This document shows, one piece after another, positions 52,284 through 60,833 of a stretch of 61,140 bases of DNA; positions within the stretch are counted from its first letter, which is position 1, and each line of letters begins with the position of its first letter. The position numbers and the translations under genes were made by a program. Under the pieces are notes generated by a model. It was not told the origin of the DNA and did not search any database. It saw only the letters and a program-made list of their open reading frames with translations. Source of the stretch: Bacillota bacterium (lineage in GTDB: Bacteria; Bacillota; UBA4882; UBA8346); assembly GCA_023426245.1 (NCBI GenBank), contig JAFABB010000059.1, forward strand, positions 1-61,140. The letters are read 5' to 3'.

Positions 52284-52802
52284 CTAATTCTGAGTGCTAT
52301 TGAATAAGGGATGACGCGGTTTTCTTTTTCTACTCGTTTGCTGCTTAAATTCATGCGAAAGAATACTGATGTTTCCGTCCATTTCAAGTACAGCCAAATC
52401 AACTTCCTCGATGGTCGCCACTCCGTGTTCCCGAATGGCCTCCTTGATTTCATCCAAGGTAATTTTAGATTTTTGGATATTGGCTTTATTCAGTTTCCCT
52501 TTATATATCAATAACAAGGCTTCCCCTTGAATGAATCGTTCCAGTTTGGGAAAGCGGTAAAAAATAAATTTAAGCAAAAAATTTGCCAAAAATAAAGCGC
52601 TGGCAGCAACGAGACCTCCCGTTAATGAGGTATCTTTCCCAACCATGGCATTTTGGACTGCATTACTGATCAACAGGATTAATACCAAATCCACAATCGA
52701 CAACTGGGATAATTCTTTTTTCCCGAACAAACGGATGGCAGCGATAATAAAAAGGTAAATTGCCACCGAGCTGAAAATAATGTGCAAATAGTTACCGAAC
52801 AT
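52284..52802 (-). CDS. YetF-type (DUF421) membrane protein
   Basis: About 172 residues: three membrane helices (roughly 7-24, 35-55, 60-85) and a small cytosolic domain with E-A-L-L-L-I-Y-K-G and A-I-R-E-H-G-V-A-T-I-E-E-V-D-L-A-V-L-E-M-D-G-N-I-S-I, which is the DUF421 signature of B. subtilis YetF and YdfR. The family aids spore lipid scrambling or germination in Bacillus; here this is only a possibility. ATG 52802 begins four bases after the reductase stop codon, so the genes are coupled. Confidence 0.87.
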   Translation of the reverse strand: MFGNYLHIIFSSVAIYLFIIAAIRLFGKKELSQLSIVDLVLILLISNAVQNAMVGKDTSLTGGLVAASALFLANFLLKFIFYRFPKLERFIQGEALLLIYKGKLNKANIQKSKITLDEIKEAIREHGVATIEEVDLAVLEMDGNISILSHEFKQQTSRKRKPRHPLFNSTQN

Positions 52803-52806
52803 ATGC

Positions 52807-53610
52807 TTACCCAACCCCCGGCTTAACGAGAACCATTTTTCTAAAAACAAAAACCCCAACCCTGGCAATGGCTTTATTGATAAAGCTAGGTTTTGCCGGC
52901 TGATAAAAATAACTCAACTTTTTATCTAGCCAGCCTTGTTGCTGCCAGTACTCCCGATCAGGAATGGTATGACCATAGCTGGATATGATCAACCTGCTAA
53001 TATAAAACATCATGGTTTGTAATAATGAGGGTGCATATACTTTACCCGATTTGACATCTCTTCCGAATCGCAGAGCGACTCTTTTCAAATCCCGCGTTGT
53101 TTTATATTTTATTGAGGTAGGTACCTCATTCCAATCTATCGCCTGCATTGCTCCTCCTATTGCATAGATTTTACGGATCCCCCAGAAAGACAGGTTTTTC
53201 TTGATATACCGATTGCAGCTTCCGGTACCGGCGCCAGCTGTAGTAGAAACGATGAATGCTTTTTGGCGAAAGAACCGTGGCCGGTGGTTTAAAAAGCAAA
53301 AAGCCATATGATCAAAAAAAGCTTTTAGCCCCCCTGAAATCTGCAGTGCATAAACGGGAGTACTGATAATGAATCCGTCGGCACTGCTCATGGCCATCAA
53401 AATAGGTTGAATATACCGGTTGTCCGGACATTTCGCTTCTCCTTTTTGAAAGCAATTGAAGCATCCCTTGCAAAAATTCGGCATATCCTGCGGAAGATGA
53501 AACTCTGTAAATTGTACATCCCCTTGGATTTGTAATTCTTTTTTGACGATTTGAACCGCTTCGTAGGTTACACCGTTACGGGGACTACCGTAAATAACTG
53601 CAATTTTCAT
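52807..53610 (-). CDS. flavodoxin-fold NAD(P)H-dependent oxidoreductase
   Basis: A 267-residue protein of the FMN reductase / flavodoxin-like family: MKIAVIYGSPRNGVTYEAV is the FMN phosphate loop, C-K-G-C-F-N-C-F a cysteine-rich stretch near residue 48, and ADGFIISTPVYALQISGGLK the flavin-binding loop. A long C-terminal extension (after residue ~190) holds two hydrophobic stretches and may touch the membrane. It probably reduces a quinone or nitro/azo compound. Good GAGAGG site ahead of ATG 53610. Confidence 0.85.
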   Translation of the reverse strand: MKIAVIYGSPRNGVTYEAVQIVKKELQIQGDVQFTEFHLPQDMPNFCKGCFNCFQKGEAKCPDNRYIQPILMAMSSADGFIISTPVYALQISGGLKAFFDHMAFCFLNHRPRFFRQKAFIVSTTAGAGTGSCNRYIKKNLSFWGIRKIYAIGGAMQAIDWNEVPTSIKYKTTRDLKRVALRFGRDVKSGKVYAPSLLQTMMFYISRLIISSYGHTIPDREYWQQQGWLDKKLSYFYQPAKPSFINKAIARVGVFVFRKMVLVKPGVG

Positions 53611-53636
53611 GATAACCTCTCTAAAATTAAATTCCC

Positions 53637-53960
53637 TTAATGACTCTTTTTATGAAAACGTAAATAGTTCTTTGTTCCCTGGTAAATATCAAAAAAAATC
53701 AAAAAAACAAAGGTTGGAAAAAATAAAAAGGATAAGGCATTTAACGTAAAAGCAGCCCTGAAATTCCCATGGACAATCTGCCAAAATGCCCTGGTCATCC
53801 CGCAGCCTAAGCAAGGCGCTCCAAAAACTCTTTGAAAAGGACATAAAACCGGGCCTCCGGATATTGCGTGCCAAGGCAGCCCATAAAATAAGAAAAAACA
53901 GACTAGATACAGAATCAAGCGAATCAAAAACCTTTTCATCGGGTTTTTTAAAAACAGCAA
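53637..53960 (-). CDS. DUF2752 membrane protein
   Basis: A 107-residue protein with two membrane segments. The family core C-P-F-Q-R-V-F-G-A-P-C-L-G-C-G-M-T-R-A-F (typical CPF..lTG..CPGCGxTRA) is followed by a second helix L-N-A-L-S-F-L-F-F-P. Function is unknown; the invariant C-x-G-C-G-x-T-R motif is in place. TTG 53960 has AGAGG 7 bases upstream; an ATG seven codons later lacks a site. Confidence 0.85.
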   Translation of the reverse strand: MLFLKNPMKRFLIRLILYLVCFFLFYGLPWHAISGGPVLCPFQRVFGAPCLGCGMTRAFWQIVHGNFRAAFTLNALSFLFFPTFVFLIFFDIYQGTKNYLRFHKKSH

Positions 53961-54052
53961 CTTTTAACCTCTCCTCTTGGCAATGATTCTTCCTTAAATG
54001 ATAGACCTAAAGCATTCCCATGGCATACAATAAAGTATCGGAGGTATGAAGC

Positions 54053-54376
54053 ATGTTTTGGAAAAATATCTGGCATTTCCTATCCTGCTTATGGACCCGG
54101 TTTGGAAATCATCGTACAAGTGCTAAAAGCAGTACTACTTTAGACACCGTAACCATCAAAATATTCGGGCAAGAAATCAAAGTCTCCCGTGAAATACCCC
54201 TTAACGGCCCGCCTTATGAACTGACCGTCGTCGTTCCCAGGGCGGAATTACGTACCAATTCCAAAACCGGCACCCGGGAAATCATTTTAAGCAGTATAAC
54301 CGTTGCCCACTCACCCAGGTTTGAGGGAAAACCAGGGTCCGCGAAAATTACAATTCCACATACCCGTATCGCTTAA
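54053..54376 (+). CDS. hypothetical protein
   Basis: A 107-residue protein with GGAGG 8 bases before its ATG. After an aromatic N-terminus (MFWKNIWHFLSCLWTRFGNH) come beta-rich stretches D-T-V-T-I-K-I-F-G-Q-E-I and Y-E-L-T-V-V-V-P-R-A-E-L. I do not recognise it. It is divergent from the DUF2752 gene and followed by a TATATTGTATTT half-site like that of the MITE-type repeats. Confidence 0.6.
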   Translation: MFWKNIWHFLSCLWTRFGNHRTSAKSSTTLDTVTIKIFGQEIKVSREIPLNGPPYELTVVVPRAELRTNSKTGTREIILSSITVAHSPRFEGKPGSAKITIPHTRIA

Positions 54377-54653
54377 TTTGAGAGTATATTGTATTTAAGA
54401 CCATCGTATTGAAAGTTGTATCCTAAAGTCCCTCGGAGAACAATTTCGGATATCGGTTTTATTATCGGCCTTCCAAAAAGTTTTCATGACAGTAATCTCT
54501 CGGGTATTTCCTATATTTTCAAACATCATTTTAGCAGGTATTATCGATCGTTATCAAGAATCTAGCCCGTTAAAATCCAAGACTATACTCATTAAGTGAT
54601 TGGGTTTTAGAAAGCTTGAAATCAATACCGCTAAACTACGGAGAAAAACTGTC

Positions 54654-55787
54654 GTGAACAATACTTCCATCCAACTCGGCAAAAAATTAATGATGCTCTT
54701 ATTATTGATGATATTTTGTTCAATCGCTATCCATACAATCTTTGCAGTCTCCACTCCCAAAACCTATAAAATTATAAGTTACCTGCCGCTTTGGAAAAAG
54801 TGGCAGGCGAAGGATATCGAGGTTCAAAAGCTCACCCACATCAATCTGGCTTTTGCCGGGATCGCCGACGGAGAAATCAAGGATAGTATCGAACCAGCCC
54901 AACTTCGCGCTGTTAAAAAAATGAAAAAAACCAATCAAGAGTTAAAAATTCTCATTTCCATCGGCGGATGGGAGGAAAAAGGATTATCAGCCATAGCGAT
55001 GAACGATGAATCCCGTATCAAATTCGCAAAAAGCGTAGCCCGTTTCTTGCGGCGCCATCGGTTGGACGGAGTGGACATTGATTGGGAATTCCCGGTTATC
55101 GGCAGTGGCGGTCAAAAAGGATTACCGGAAGACAAAGAAAACTTTACCCTGCTCATGCAGACCCTCAGAGAGACGCTCAACCAAAGAGGAAAAAAAGACC
55201 ATAAAGCTTACCTTTTAACATTTGCCGCCAACATCAGTCCCTTCTATATCAACGCGGTCGAGCTCGAAAAGCTCACTCCCCTGGTTGATTATATCAATTT
55301 AATGACATACGATTTCCATGGTAAATGGGAACGTTTCACAGGTCTTCACACCAACCTTTATCCGGTGTCCGAAGATCCATCCTCCCTAAGTGCAGATTTG
55401 GGTGTCAAACGCTACCTGGAAGCCGGTGTGCCACCGGAAAAACTTATCCTAGGCGCCGCATTTTACGGATATGGCTGGAGTGGGGTAGTCAATGCAAATA
55501 ACGGGCGCAATCAAGCAGCCACCGGAGAATGTAAAAGTTACAGTTATCAAAACCTGGTCCGGAACTATATCAACCGCAACGGTTTTTTACGCCGTTGGGA
55601 TGACCAGGCCAAAGCGCCCTATTTATGGAATGGAGATACCTTCATCACTTATGAGGACGAAGAATCCCTAGCATATAAAACAATGTATATTCGTGCCAAT
55701 CAGCTGGGCGGCCTCATGATCTGGGAATACAGTCACGACATGAGTGGAATTTTACTGAATAAAATATACCGGGAATTGCATGACTGA
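54654..55787 (+). CDS. GH18 family glycoside hydrolase (chitinase-like), exported
   Basis: About 377 residues. A hydrophobic leader (residues 12-31) is followed by a GH18 barrel: I-S-Y-L-P-L-W-K-K-W as first strand, K-I-L-I-S-I-G-G-W, and the active site D138-x-x-D141-x-D143-x-E145 in DGVDIDWEF, with Glu145 as acid catalyst. N-L-M-T-Y-D-F-H-G-K-W and G-G-L-M-I-W-E-Y complete the barrel. It cleaves beta-1,4-linked N-acetylglucosamine chains such as chitin or peptidoglycan-like glycans. GTG 54654 has GGAG upstream and avoids a long unsupported N-terminus. No LysM domains are seen, unlike spore-cortex GH18 enzymes. Confidence 0.88.
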   Translation: MNNTSIQLGKKLMMLLLLMIFCSIAIHTIFAVSTPKTYKIISYLPLWKKWQAKDIEVQKLTHINLAFAGIADGEIKDSIEPAQLRAVKKMKKTNQELKILISIGGWEEKGLSAIAMNDESRIKFAKSVARFLRRHRLDGVDIDWEFPVIGSGGQKGLPEDKENFTLLMQTLRETLNQRGKKDHKAYLLTFAANISPFYINAVELEKLTPLVDYINLMTYDFHGKWERFTGLHTNLYPVSEDPSSLSADLGVKRYLEAGVPPEKLILGAAFYGYGWSGVVNANNGRNQAATGECKSYSYQNLVRNYINRNGFLRRWDDQAKAPYLWNGDTFITYEDEESLAYKTMYIRANQLGGLMIWEYSHDMSGILLNKIYRELHD

Positions 55788-55795
55788 AAGCTTCT

Positions 55796-55817
55796 TGCCA
55801 AATACCTGGCGTTTTTA
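55796..55817 (+). terminator. weak terminator after the GH18 gene
   Basis: GCCA-AATACC-TGGC followed by GTTTTTAT. The stem is only four or five pairs. Confidence 0.4.
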
Positions 55818-56029
55818 TAACTGATTCAGAAAATATTTCAAATCACATGTAAATATGATATTTCAGCAAACAATTCCGGAAAATCACCCTTTTTCCCCAT
55901 TTTTCATCAGAATTTCCCCAATATCAGGCTGGAAATCTTTGGAGAATTATTCAATAATTATTATGTAAAATTATAGCTTTTATTGCTGACAAGGAGTGTT
56001 GGTAAAGAGACCCACAAGGAGGGAAAACC

Positions 56030-56650
56030 ATGAAAATGTCTCATTCAATTTCTGATGAGAAACTTCCATTCACTAAAATTTCAACCATACCACCCAAAGA
56101 TGCCTTTTCCCCCAATCCAGCTCATCTCAGCCAGCCGGAGCACAAGAATATCAAAAATCCTAATCTCCCCCTGGACAAGTTGAGTTTTTCACAAACGGCA
56201 TTAAGTACTCTTGAGCGGGAACAGACCCAAAACAATTCCCCTCTCCCGGATCCTGTCGCAATTCAGGATCTTTCACTTGACGATGGCCTTAAATATCACT
56301 TTTTGCGGAATTTATTCCTGTCGATGAGTGGAGAAAATTCTTCAACAGCAGCTTACCTACTACCCCCACCATCCAAAGACTCTATGGAAAAATTGAAAAT
56401 GTTGATTCAAAAAGTCCAAATTTCGCTGAAAAGGAATCACCCCTTTTCGAAACAAAGTTACAATATTCAGATGCACAGGACTCACGTCGTTTCAGCGAAC
56501 GGGCAGGTCACTTATTCAGGCAGCGGCGTCATTCACTCAAAGGATGGTCAAAATATCAGTTTTGATATAAAATTAAACTTAAAATTAGAATCTGCCGAAA
56601 TATATGGTATACCCATTCCCGTCAAAAAATCGGTTCGAAAGGTTTTTTGA
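56030..56650 (+). CDS. uncharacterised protein preceding the flagellinolysin-like gene
   Basis: A 206-residue protein with AGGAGG ahead of its ATG. The first ~90 residues are low-complexity, rich in proline, serine and asparagine, with no signal peptide. The C-terminal part (V-S-A-N-G-Q-V-T-Y-S-G-S-G-V, D-G-Q-N-I-S-F-D-I-K-L-N-L) has alternating polar and hydrophobic residues and recalls bacterial proteins of unknown function with a G-x-V-x-T-x-D-G-x-x-I-x-F pattern. Only 73 bases separate it from the protease gene, so they are likely co-expressed. It could be an escort, inhibitor or substrate. Confidence 0.7.
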   Translation: MKMSHSISDEKLPFTKISTIPPKDAFSPNPAHLSQPEHKNIKNPNLPLDKLSFSQTALSTLEREQTQNNSPLPDPVAIQDLSLDDGLKYHFLRNLFLSMSGENSSTAAYLLPPPSKDSMEKLKMLIQKVQISLKRNHPFSKQSYNIQMHRTHVVSANGQVTYSGSGVIHSKDGQNISFDIKLNLKLESAEIYGIPIPVKKSVRKVF

Positions 56651-56723
56651 CGGTACACTGAAGCCAGATTGCGTATAGATTTTCCATGATTGTTGAAAGG
56701 GGGCGATTGAACTGAAAGTTGAA

Positions 56724-58346
56724 ATGCAATCGCTGGATACCGCTTCACTTAAAAACATGACCCCAATCAATGCGGGGGAACTGTCAGTAAGTGAACATAA
56801 TCAAAAACCATCGTCAAAACTTGATCAACTGTCTCCAATGGATCATTTTTCTTTAAAAAGAAATGTTTCGGAGGCAGTATCCAATAGCCACCAAAGTGCT
56901 CAAATATCGAGAATGATGCAACATGCGATTTCAAAAGTGCAAACTTCGGATGAGGCATTGAATAAAATACAAGCCGCTTTGGAATCCGGTAAAGAGTTAG
57001 CCGTTCAGGCCAGCCAGAAGAACTCCACCCTTGAACAGAGGCGGGCTATGCAAGAAAAAATATCCCGGATCAATCAAAATATCGATCAAACCAATCAGAT
57101 CATTTCCCGTTCCGGAACCAGCCTCGTGAAAGGAATTAAGCCCGATGACGCCGACATTGTTCAATCGTTAAAAAGCGATTGGTTCGAAGCTTCGGAGAAT
57201 TTGGTGGAAAAGCGTTATGGTTTAACCGGCGACGGCTCAGTTTTAAATGTCGTTCTTGAACAATCAAACCCGACGTATTTGGCGGCCATTGATTATCGAA
57301 CCGACGATACCGGGAAGGCCGCCACTCAAACCCTTCACATCAATGCCAAAGCAGCCCTTCCCGCTACTTTGCCCAACGGAGGGCTAGCCCCCCAGTATGA
57401 TGACCGGGTCATCGCTCATGAAATGGTGCATGTGGTCATGGGAAGAACCATGAATTATGCTTCTCTTCCCTCATGGTTCAAAGAAGGAGTAGCCGAATTT
57501 TTGCCTGGAGCCGATGAGAGAATAGCCACCAGCTTGAACAATAACGGAGGCGGAATGGCCGGCGCCATTGCCCTTCAAAAAGATTTTGGAGACGGGACCA
57601 ATAAAACCTGGAAAGATGATAGCGATCACTACTCCGCTGCTACATTGGCAGTACGTTATCTCCATGATAACATCAAATCCAATGGCCATAGCGGCGGTAT
57701 CAGAGATTTATTGGCTGATTTGTCCGCCAATCCCACTGAAACCTTGGATGATGCCCTTGGTCACGTGTCCAGCTACAAAAGTGTCGATGCCTTTGTAAAT
57801 GATTATGTTAAACAAGGAGCGGGGGCCGACTATATTTTCAAATTATATCAAAACCGCGCCTTTTCCAATACGGATGTCGGAGCCATCGGAGGGCAGGATG
57901 TTGATGGTGGACCAACACTTACAGCCGAAACCGTGGTCCCCGATATTAACAATTATAGCGAAACACCCCTTAAAAATTTCAAAATTGAGTGGCCCAAACA
58001 ATTCAAAACAGCTTCTTTGAATGCTGTAATCAAACATGACAGTCAATATGCCAGTATTTCCAGGCAATTTGATTGCCCGGCTTTAGGTACCCAAACCATC
58101 GATCTGGTCAATAACCCCAAAGGTTCCGTCGACCGGTTTGATAAAGCCTTATCCATAGTATCCGCCGAGCGCGCCCGCCTTACCAAAGTTAAAAGTCAAT
58201 TGGATCATTCTTTACGCCAACAAATCCACGGAACGGGCAGCCCTAATAGCCAACACTTTCTGCGGGTACGAAAGGAACTGTCAAATCCGGATCTATTGGC
58301 CTCACAAGGCGATAAAAAACCTCAAAGAGTCGCTGCGCTTCTTTGA
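56724..58346 (+). CDS. flagellinolysin-like protein: metalloprotease between diverged flagellin halves
   Basis: About 540 residues. Residues ~60-135 resemble flagellin D1 (ALNKIQAALESGKELAVQAS, E-Q-R-R-A-M-Q-E-K-I-S-R-I-N-Q-N-I). A large insert then carries a zinc-protease site: H232-E-M-V-H236 and, downstream, SWFKEGVAEF with Glu254 as likely third ligand. This closely matches the block in flagellinolysins (HEMVHAVMGRT...WFKEG-x-AEF), flagellins whose variable region is a protease. Near the end, RFDKALSIVSAERARL and VKSQLDHSL recall flagellin C-terminal D1, but the terminal D0 segments look degenerate. GAAAGGGGGCG stands 20 bases before ATG 56724, better spaced for a CTG at 56712. No flagellar genes are near. 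Confidence 0.8.
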   Translation: MQSLDTASLKNMTPINAGELSVSEHNQKPSSKLDQLSPMDHFSLKRNVSEAVSNSHQSAQISRMMQHAISKVQTSDEALNKIQAALESGKELAVQASQKNSTLEQRRAMQEKISRINQNIDQTNQIISRSGTSLVKGIKPDDADIVQSLKSDWFEASENLVEKRYGLTGDGSVLNVVLEQSNPTYLAAIDYRTDDTGKAATQTLHINAKAALPATLPNGGLAPQYDDRVIAHEMVHVVMGRTMNYASLPSWFKEGVAEFLPGADERIATSLNNNGGGMAGAIALQKDFGDGTNKTWKDDSDHYSAATLAVRYLHDNIKSNGHSGGIRDLLADLSANPTETLDDALGHVSSYKSVDAFVNDYVKQGAGADYIFKLYQNRAFSNTDVGAIGGQDVDGGPTLTAETVVPDINNYSETPLKNFKIEWPKQFKTASLNAVIKHDSQYASISRQFDCPALGTQTIDLVNNPKGSVDRFDKALSIVSAERARLTKVKSQLDHSLRQQIHGTGSPNSQHFLRVRKELSNPDLLASQGDKKPQRVAALL

Positions 58347-58378
58347 GAAAATGTCACAAATATAGCTTTCAATGAATG

Positions 58379-58406
58379 AAGAGGCTACAAAATGAGCCTC
58401 TTTTTA
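58379..58406 (+). terminator. terminator after the flagellinolysin-like gene
   Basis: AGAGGCT and AGCCTCT pair around an 8-base loop, followed by TTTTTAG. It lies 33 bases after the stop codon, so the two-gene unit ends here. Confidence 0.75.
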
Positions 58407-58432
58407 GTTCCGAGAATATTTTTATGAACATG

Positions 58433-59344
58433 CTAATCGGCAACGGCCCCTTGCGTACCTGGACGCGCGCCAACCAACCCAATCAAAACACCAAAAACGA
58501 TTAAAACTGCCCCGCTGATAAAATAAACACTAAGCCGTTCTCCCAAAAAAACGCCTCCCAATAATACCGAAACTATCGGCTGCAGGGGATAAAAAAGCGA
58601 ACATGTTCCCGCTTCGATCATGGAAAGACTGGTGTTCCACAAAAAATGCGGCAATGCTGTGCAAACCAACCCCATATACAAAAGGGATAGAATAATGGGG
58701 CCTTGCAGTAAGTTAACATCAGGCGTGCGGTAAAGTTCATAACCGGCTGCCGGAAGAGTAAAAAACATAGCAATCAACATTCCATAAGCAGTGACGGTCA
58801 AGGAGTCATACTTTTGAGTAATCTTGCGAACCAACACGCTCATTAAAGACCAGGTTATAACCGATATAAACGAGATCACGATACCAGCCCAATGAAGGCT
58901 TTTACTGCCTCCGCCCAAAATAATATAGGTGCCGCCAATAGCAGCCGTAACCGCAGCTACTTTCCGAAAAGTCAATTTTTCTTTCAAAATAAAAGCTGCA
59001 AAAATAATGATAAATACCGGATTCATGGAGTTGATAAGGGATGCCAGTGAAGCATTGGATAACTTGGTTCCCAGTAACTGCGAGCCTACCGACAGAAAAT
59101 AACCCAAGAATCCCATCAACAATAAATATTTATAATCGGCCCGCTCGATCTTTACCGGTTTTTTAGCGTGGGCCCGGGTGAATTTCAATATCGGGAATAG
59201 CGCGAATCCCGCTAGAAAATAACGAAAAAACAGCACTGTGAACGGGGGAACTTTATCCAGAACAAACTTGCCCACTACATATAAACTACCCCAGGCGCTG
59301 GTTGTAATCACTAAGTACAAGTAAGCCATTTTTTTATTCTGCAT
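58433..59344 (-). CDS. EamA / DMT superfamily transporter
   Basis: A 303-residue membrane protein with ten hydrophobic segments in two EamA repeats. Each repeat has the usual early proline/arginine-rich loop (TVLFFRYFLAGFALFPIL; the second half contains GMLIAMFFTLPAAGYELY) and ends near LGGVFLGERLSVYFISGAVL. Members export amino acids, nucleosides or other metabolites; substrate is not readable. An AGAGAGAT site precedes ATG 59344. Confidence 0.88.
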   Translation of the reverse strand: MQNKKMAYLYLVITTSAWGSLYVVGKFVLDKVPPFTVLFFRYFLAGFALFPILKFTRAHAKKPVKIERADYKYLLLMGFLGYFLSVGSQLLGTKLSNASLASLINSMNPVFIIIFAAFILKEKLTFRKVAAVTAAIGGTYIILGGGSKSLHWAGIVISFISVITWSLMSVLVRKITQKYDSLTVTAYGMLIAMFFTLPAAGYELYRTPDVNLLQGPIILSLLYMGLVCTALPHFLWNTSLSMIEAGTCSLFYPLQPIVSVLLGGVFLGERLSVYFISGAVLIVFGVLIGLVGARPGTQGAVAD

Positions 59345-59552
59345 TGAAATCTCTCTTTGCCTGCAAATTTAAATGCAATATCCTTGTATTTCAAATCATA
59401 TCATAAAATCTTCCATCATTCGATACTTCACCGTATTTTTCTTTATGGCTCCCGGTTTCATTTCCAAAATTTCAGCACTTCCATTCTAGCTCTTGACCAA
59501 TTACAAAAAAACCTATATTCTTATAGCCATAGAAACTCATTAGGGATAACTC

Positions 59553-60329
59553 ATGAAATACTATATCCGCCGTTTAATCAAGGATTATATCAAGTCCTAC
59601 CCCAAACTTAAACAGACTTCAACGACTTGGCAAGAACCGCTCATTTCTTTCGCCGATGCCAGGGATGAGCTATTCCTCAAACTAAAAGAAATCATCAGTC
59701 CAAGCCATGCTTTGCCGGCCGAACTTTTGCCGGATGCTCAATCGGTGATTGCCTACTTTATTCCCTTTATTCAGGGTACGGTGACCAGTAACATCGAAAA
59801 CACCCATTCTTCCCGGGAGTGGGCTTTGGCCTATATCGAAACCAACCAGCTGATCTCGGATCTGAATACCTTCATTCATGAACAATTGTTGAAAAAAGGA
59901 TACCATACCGCCATCATCCCGGCCACCCATAACTTCGACCCGAACAAACTGATCAGCGACTGGTCCCATCGCCATGTTGCTTTTATTGCCGGCCTCGGTA
60001 CATTTGGCGTGAATCATATGCTCATTACCGAAAAAGGCTGTTGCGGACGCCTGGGTACCATTGTAACCGATTTGAAACTCTCCCCGACTCCTAAACGCGC
60101 CCAGGAGAACTGCTTATATAAATATAACGGCTCCTGCAAAAAATGCGTGGAACGATGCGTAACCGGTTCATTAACCGCTACAGCATTTGACCGCTTTCTC
60201 TGTTATGAGATGTGCCTTAAAAATGCCGATGTCCATTCAAAAATGGGCCTGACCGATGTTTGCGGGAAATGCCTGGTGGGTCTGCCGTGTTCTTTTATGA
60301 GTCCGACCCGTAACGTGAAATCTCCTTAA
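59553..60329 (+). CDS. epoxyqueuosine-reductase-like 4Fe-4S protein (short form)
   Basis: A 258-residue relative of QueG that lacks most of the C-terminal repeats of the tRNA epoxyqueuosine reductase (usually 350-400 residues). It keeps the N-terminal cofactor-binding part (ELLPDAQSVIAYFIPF, S-R-E-W-A) and two cysteine groups, C-L-Y-K-Y-N-G-S-C-K-K-C-V-E-R-C and C-Y-E-M-C...C-G-K-C-L-V-G-L-P-C, for two [4Fe-4S] clusters. Related short proteins occur in anaerobes and need not act on queuosine. AGGGATAACTC precedes the ATG. Confidence 0.8.
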   Translation: MKYYIRRLIKDYIKSYPKLKQTSTTWQEPLISFADARDELFLKLKEIISPSHALPAELLPDAQSVIAYFIPFIQGTVTSNIENTHSSREWALAYIETNQLISDLNTFIHEQLLKKGYHTAIIPATHNFDPNKLISDWSHRHVAFIAGLGTFGVNHMLITEKGCCGRLGTIVTDLKLSPTPKRAQENCLYKYNGSCKKCVERCVTGSLTATAFDRFLCYEMCLKNADVHSKMGLTDVCGKCLVGLPCSFMSPTRNVKSP

Positions 60330-60350
60330 CCAAAATATCCATTCACGTTC

Positions 60351-60833
60351 TCATTGTCCCTTTTTCCCGGTTATTTCGTCGATTTCCAGTTTTAAAACGG
60401 CAATCTTTTGATACACTTGATCATGTTTTAAATTTCTTTCTTTCATCGGGTCCGGATTCTCCTCTAAATGACCTAAAAGGACTTCCATGCCGTGCTTTTT
60501 CTCTTCAAGGTCCTCAAGGATTTTCATTTTTCCGAAGATCACAACGGATCGATATTCATGTCCGCATTCTCCTTTTTTATAGCCCCTATCCTCGATAATC
60601 GTGGCACAGACATTCGCATTTTGTCTCAGGAAATCCATTTTCAGTCCCTGCGGTCCGGTATGAAAATATAACGCCTTCCCAGCCTTGTCAAAACCATAGC
60701 TCAACGTCACAATATAAGGTTCGTCATTTCTACAGACCGATATTACCGCAAACTTCCCCTGAAATAAAATTTCCTGCAACTCATTTTCATCTGTAATTTG
60801 CCGTTCTTGCTTTCTCATATGATATTTGTCCAT
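60351..60833 (-). CDS. pyridoxamine 5'-phosphate oxidase-like flavoprotein, NimA type
   Basis: About 160 residues of the split-barrel flavin-binding fold. Marks are the N-terminal MRKQERQITDENELQEIL, FAVISVCRNDEPYIVTLSYG and, in the middle, LYFHTGPQGLKMDFLRQN, with E-C-G-H-E-Y-R-S-V-V-I-F-G-K further on. This is the NimA / nitroimidazole-resistance group that reduces nitro compounds using a flavin. ATG 60833 has GGAGG 8 bases ahead and is preferred over an ATG five codons upstream. Confidence 0.87.
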   Translation of the reverse strand: MDKYHMRKQERQITDENELQEILFQGKFAVISVCRNDEPYIVTLSYGFDKAGKALYFHTGPQGLKMDFLRQNANVCATIIEDRGYKKGECGHEYRSVVIFGKMKILEDLEEKKHGMEVLLGHLEENPDPMKERNLKHDQVYQKIAVLKLEIDEITGKKGQ

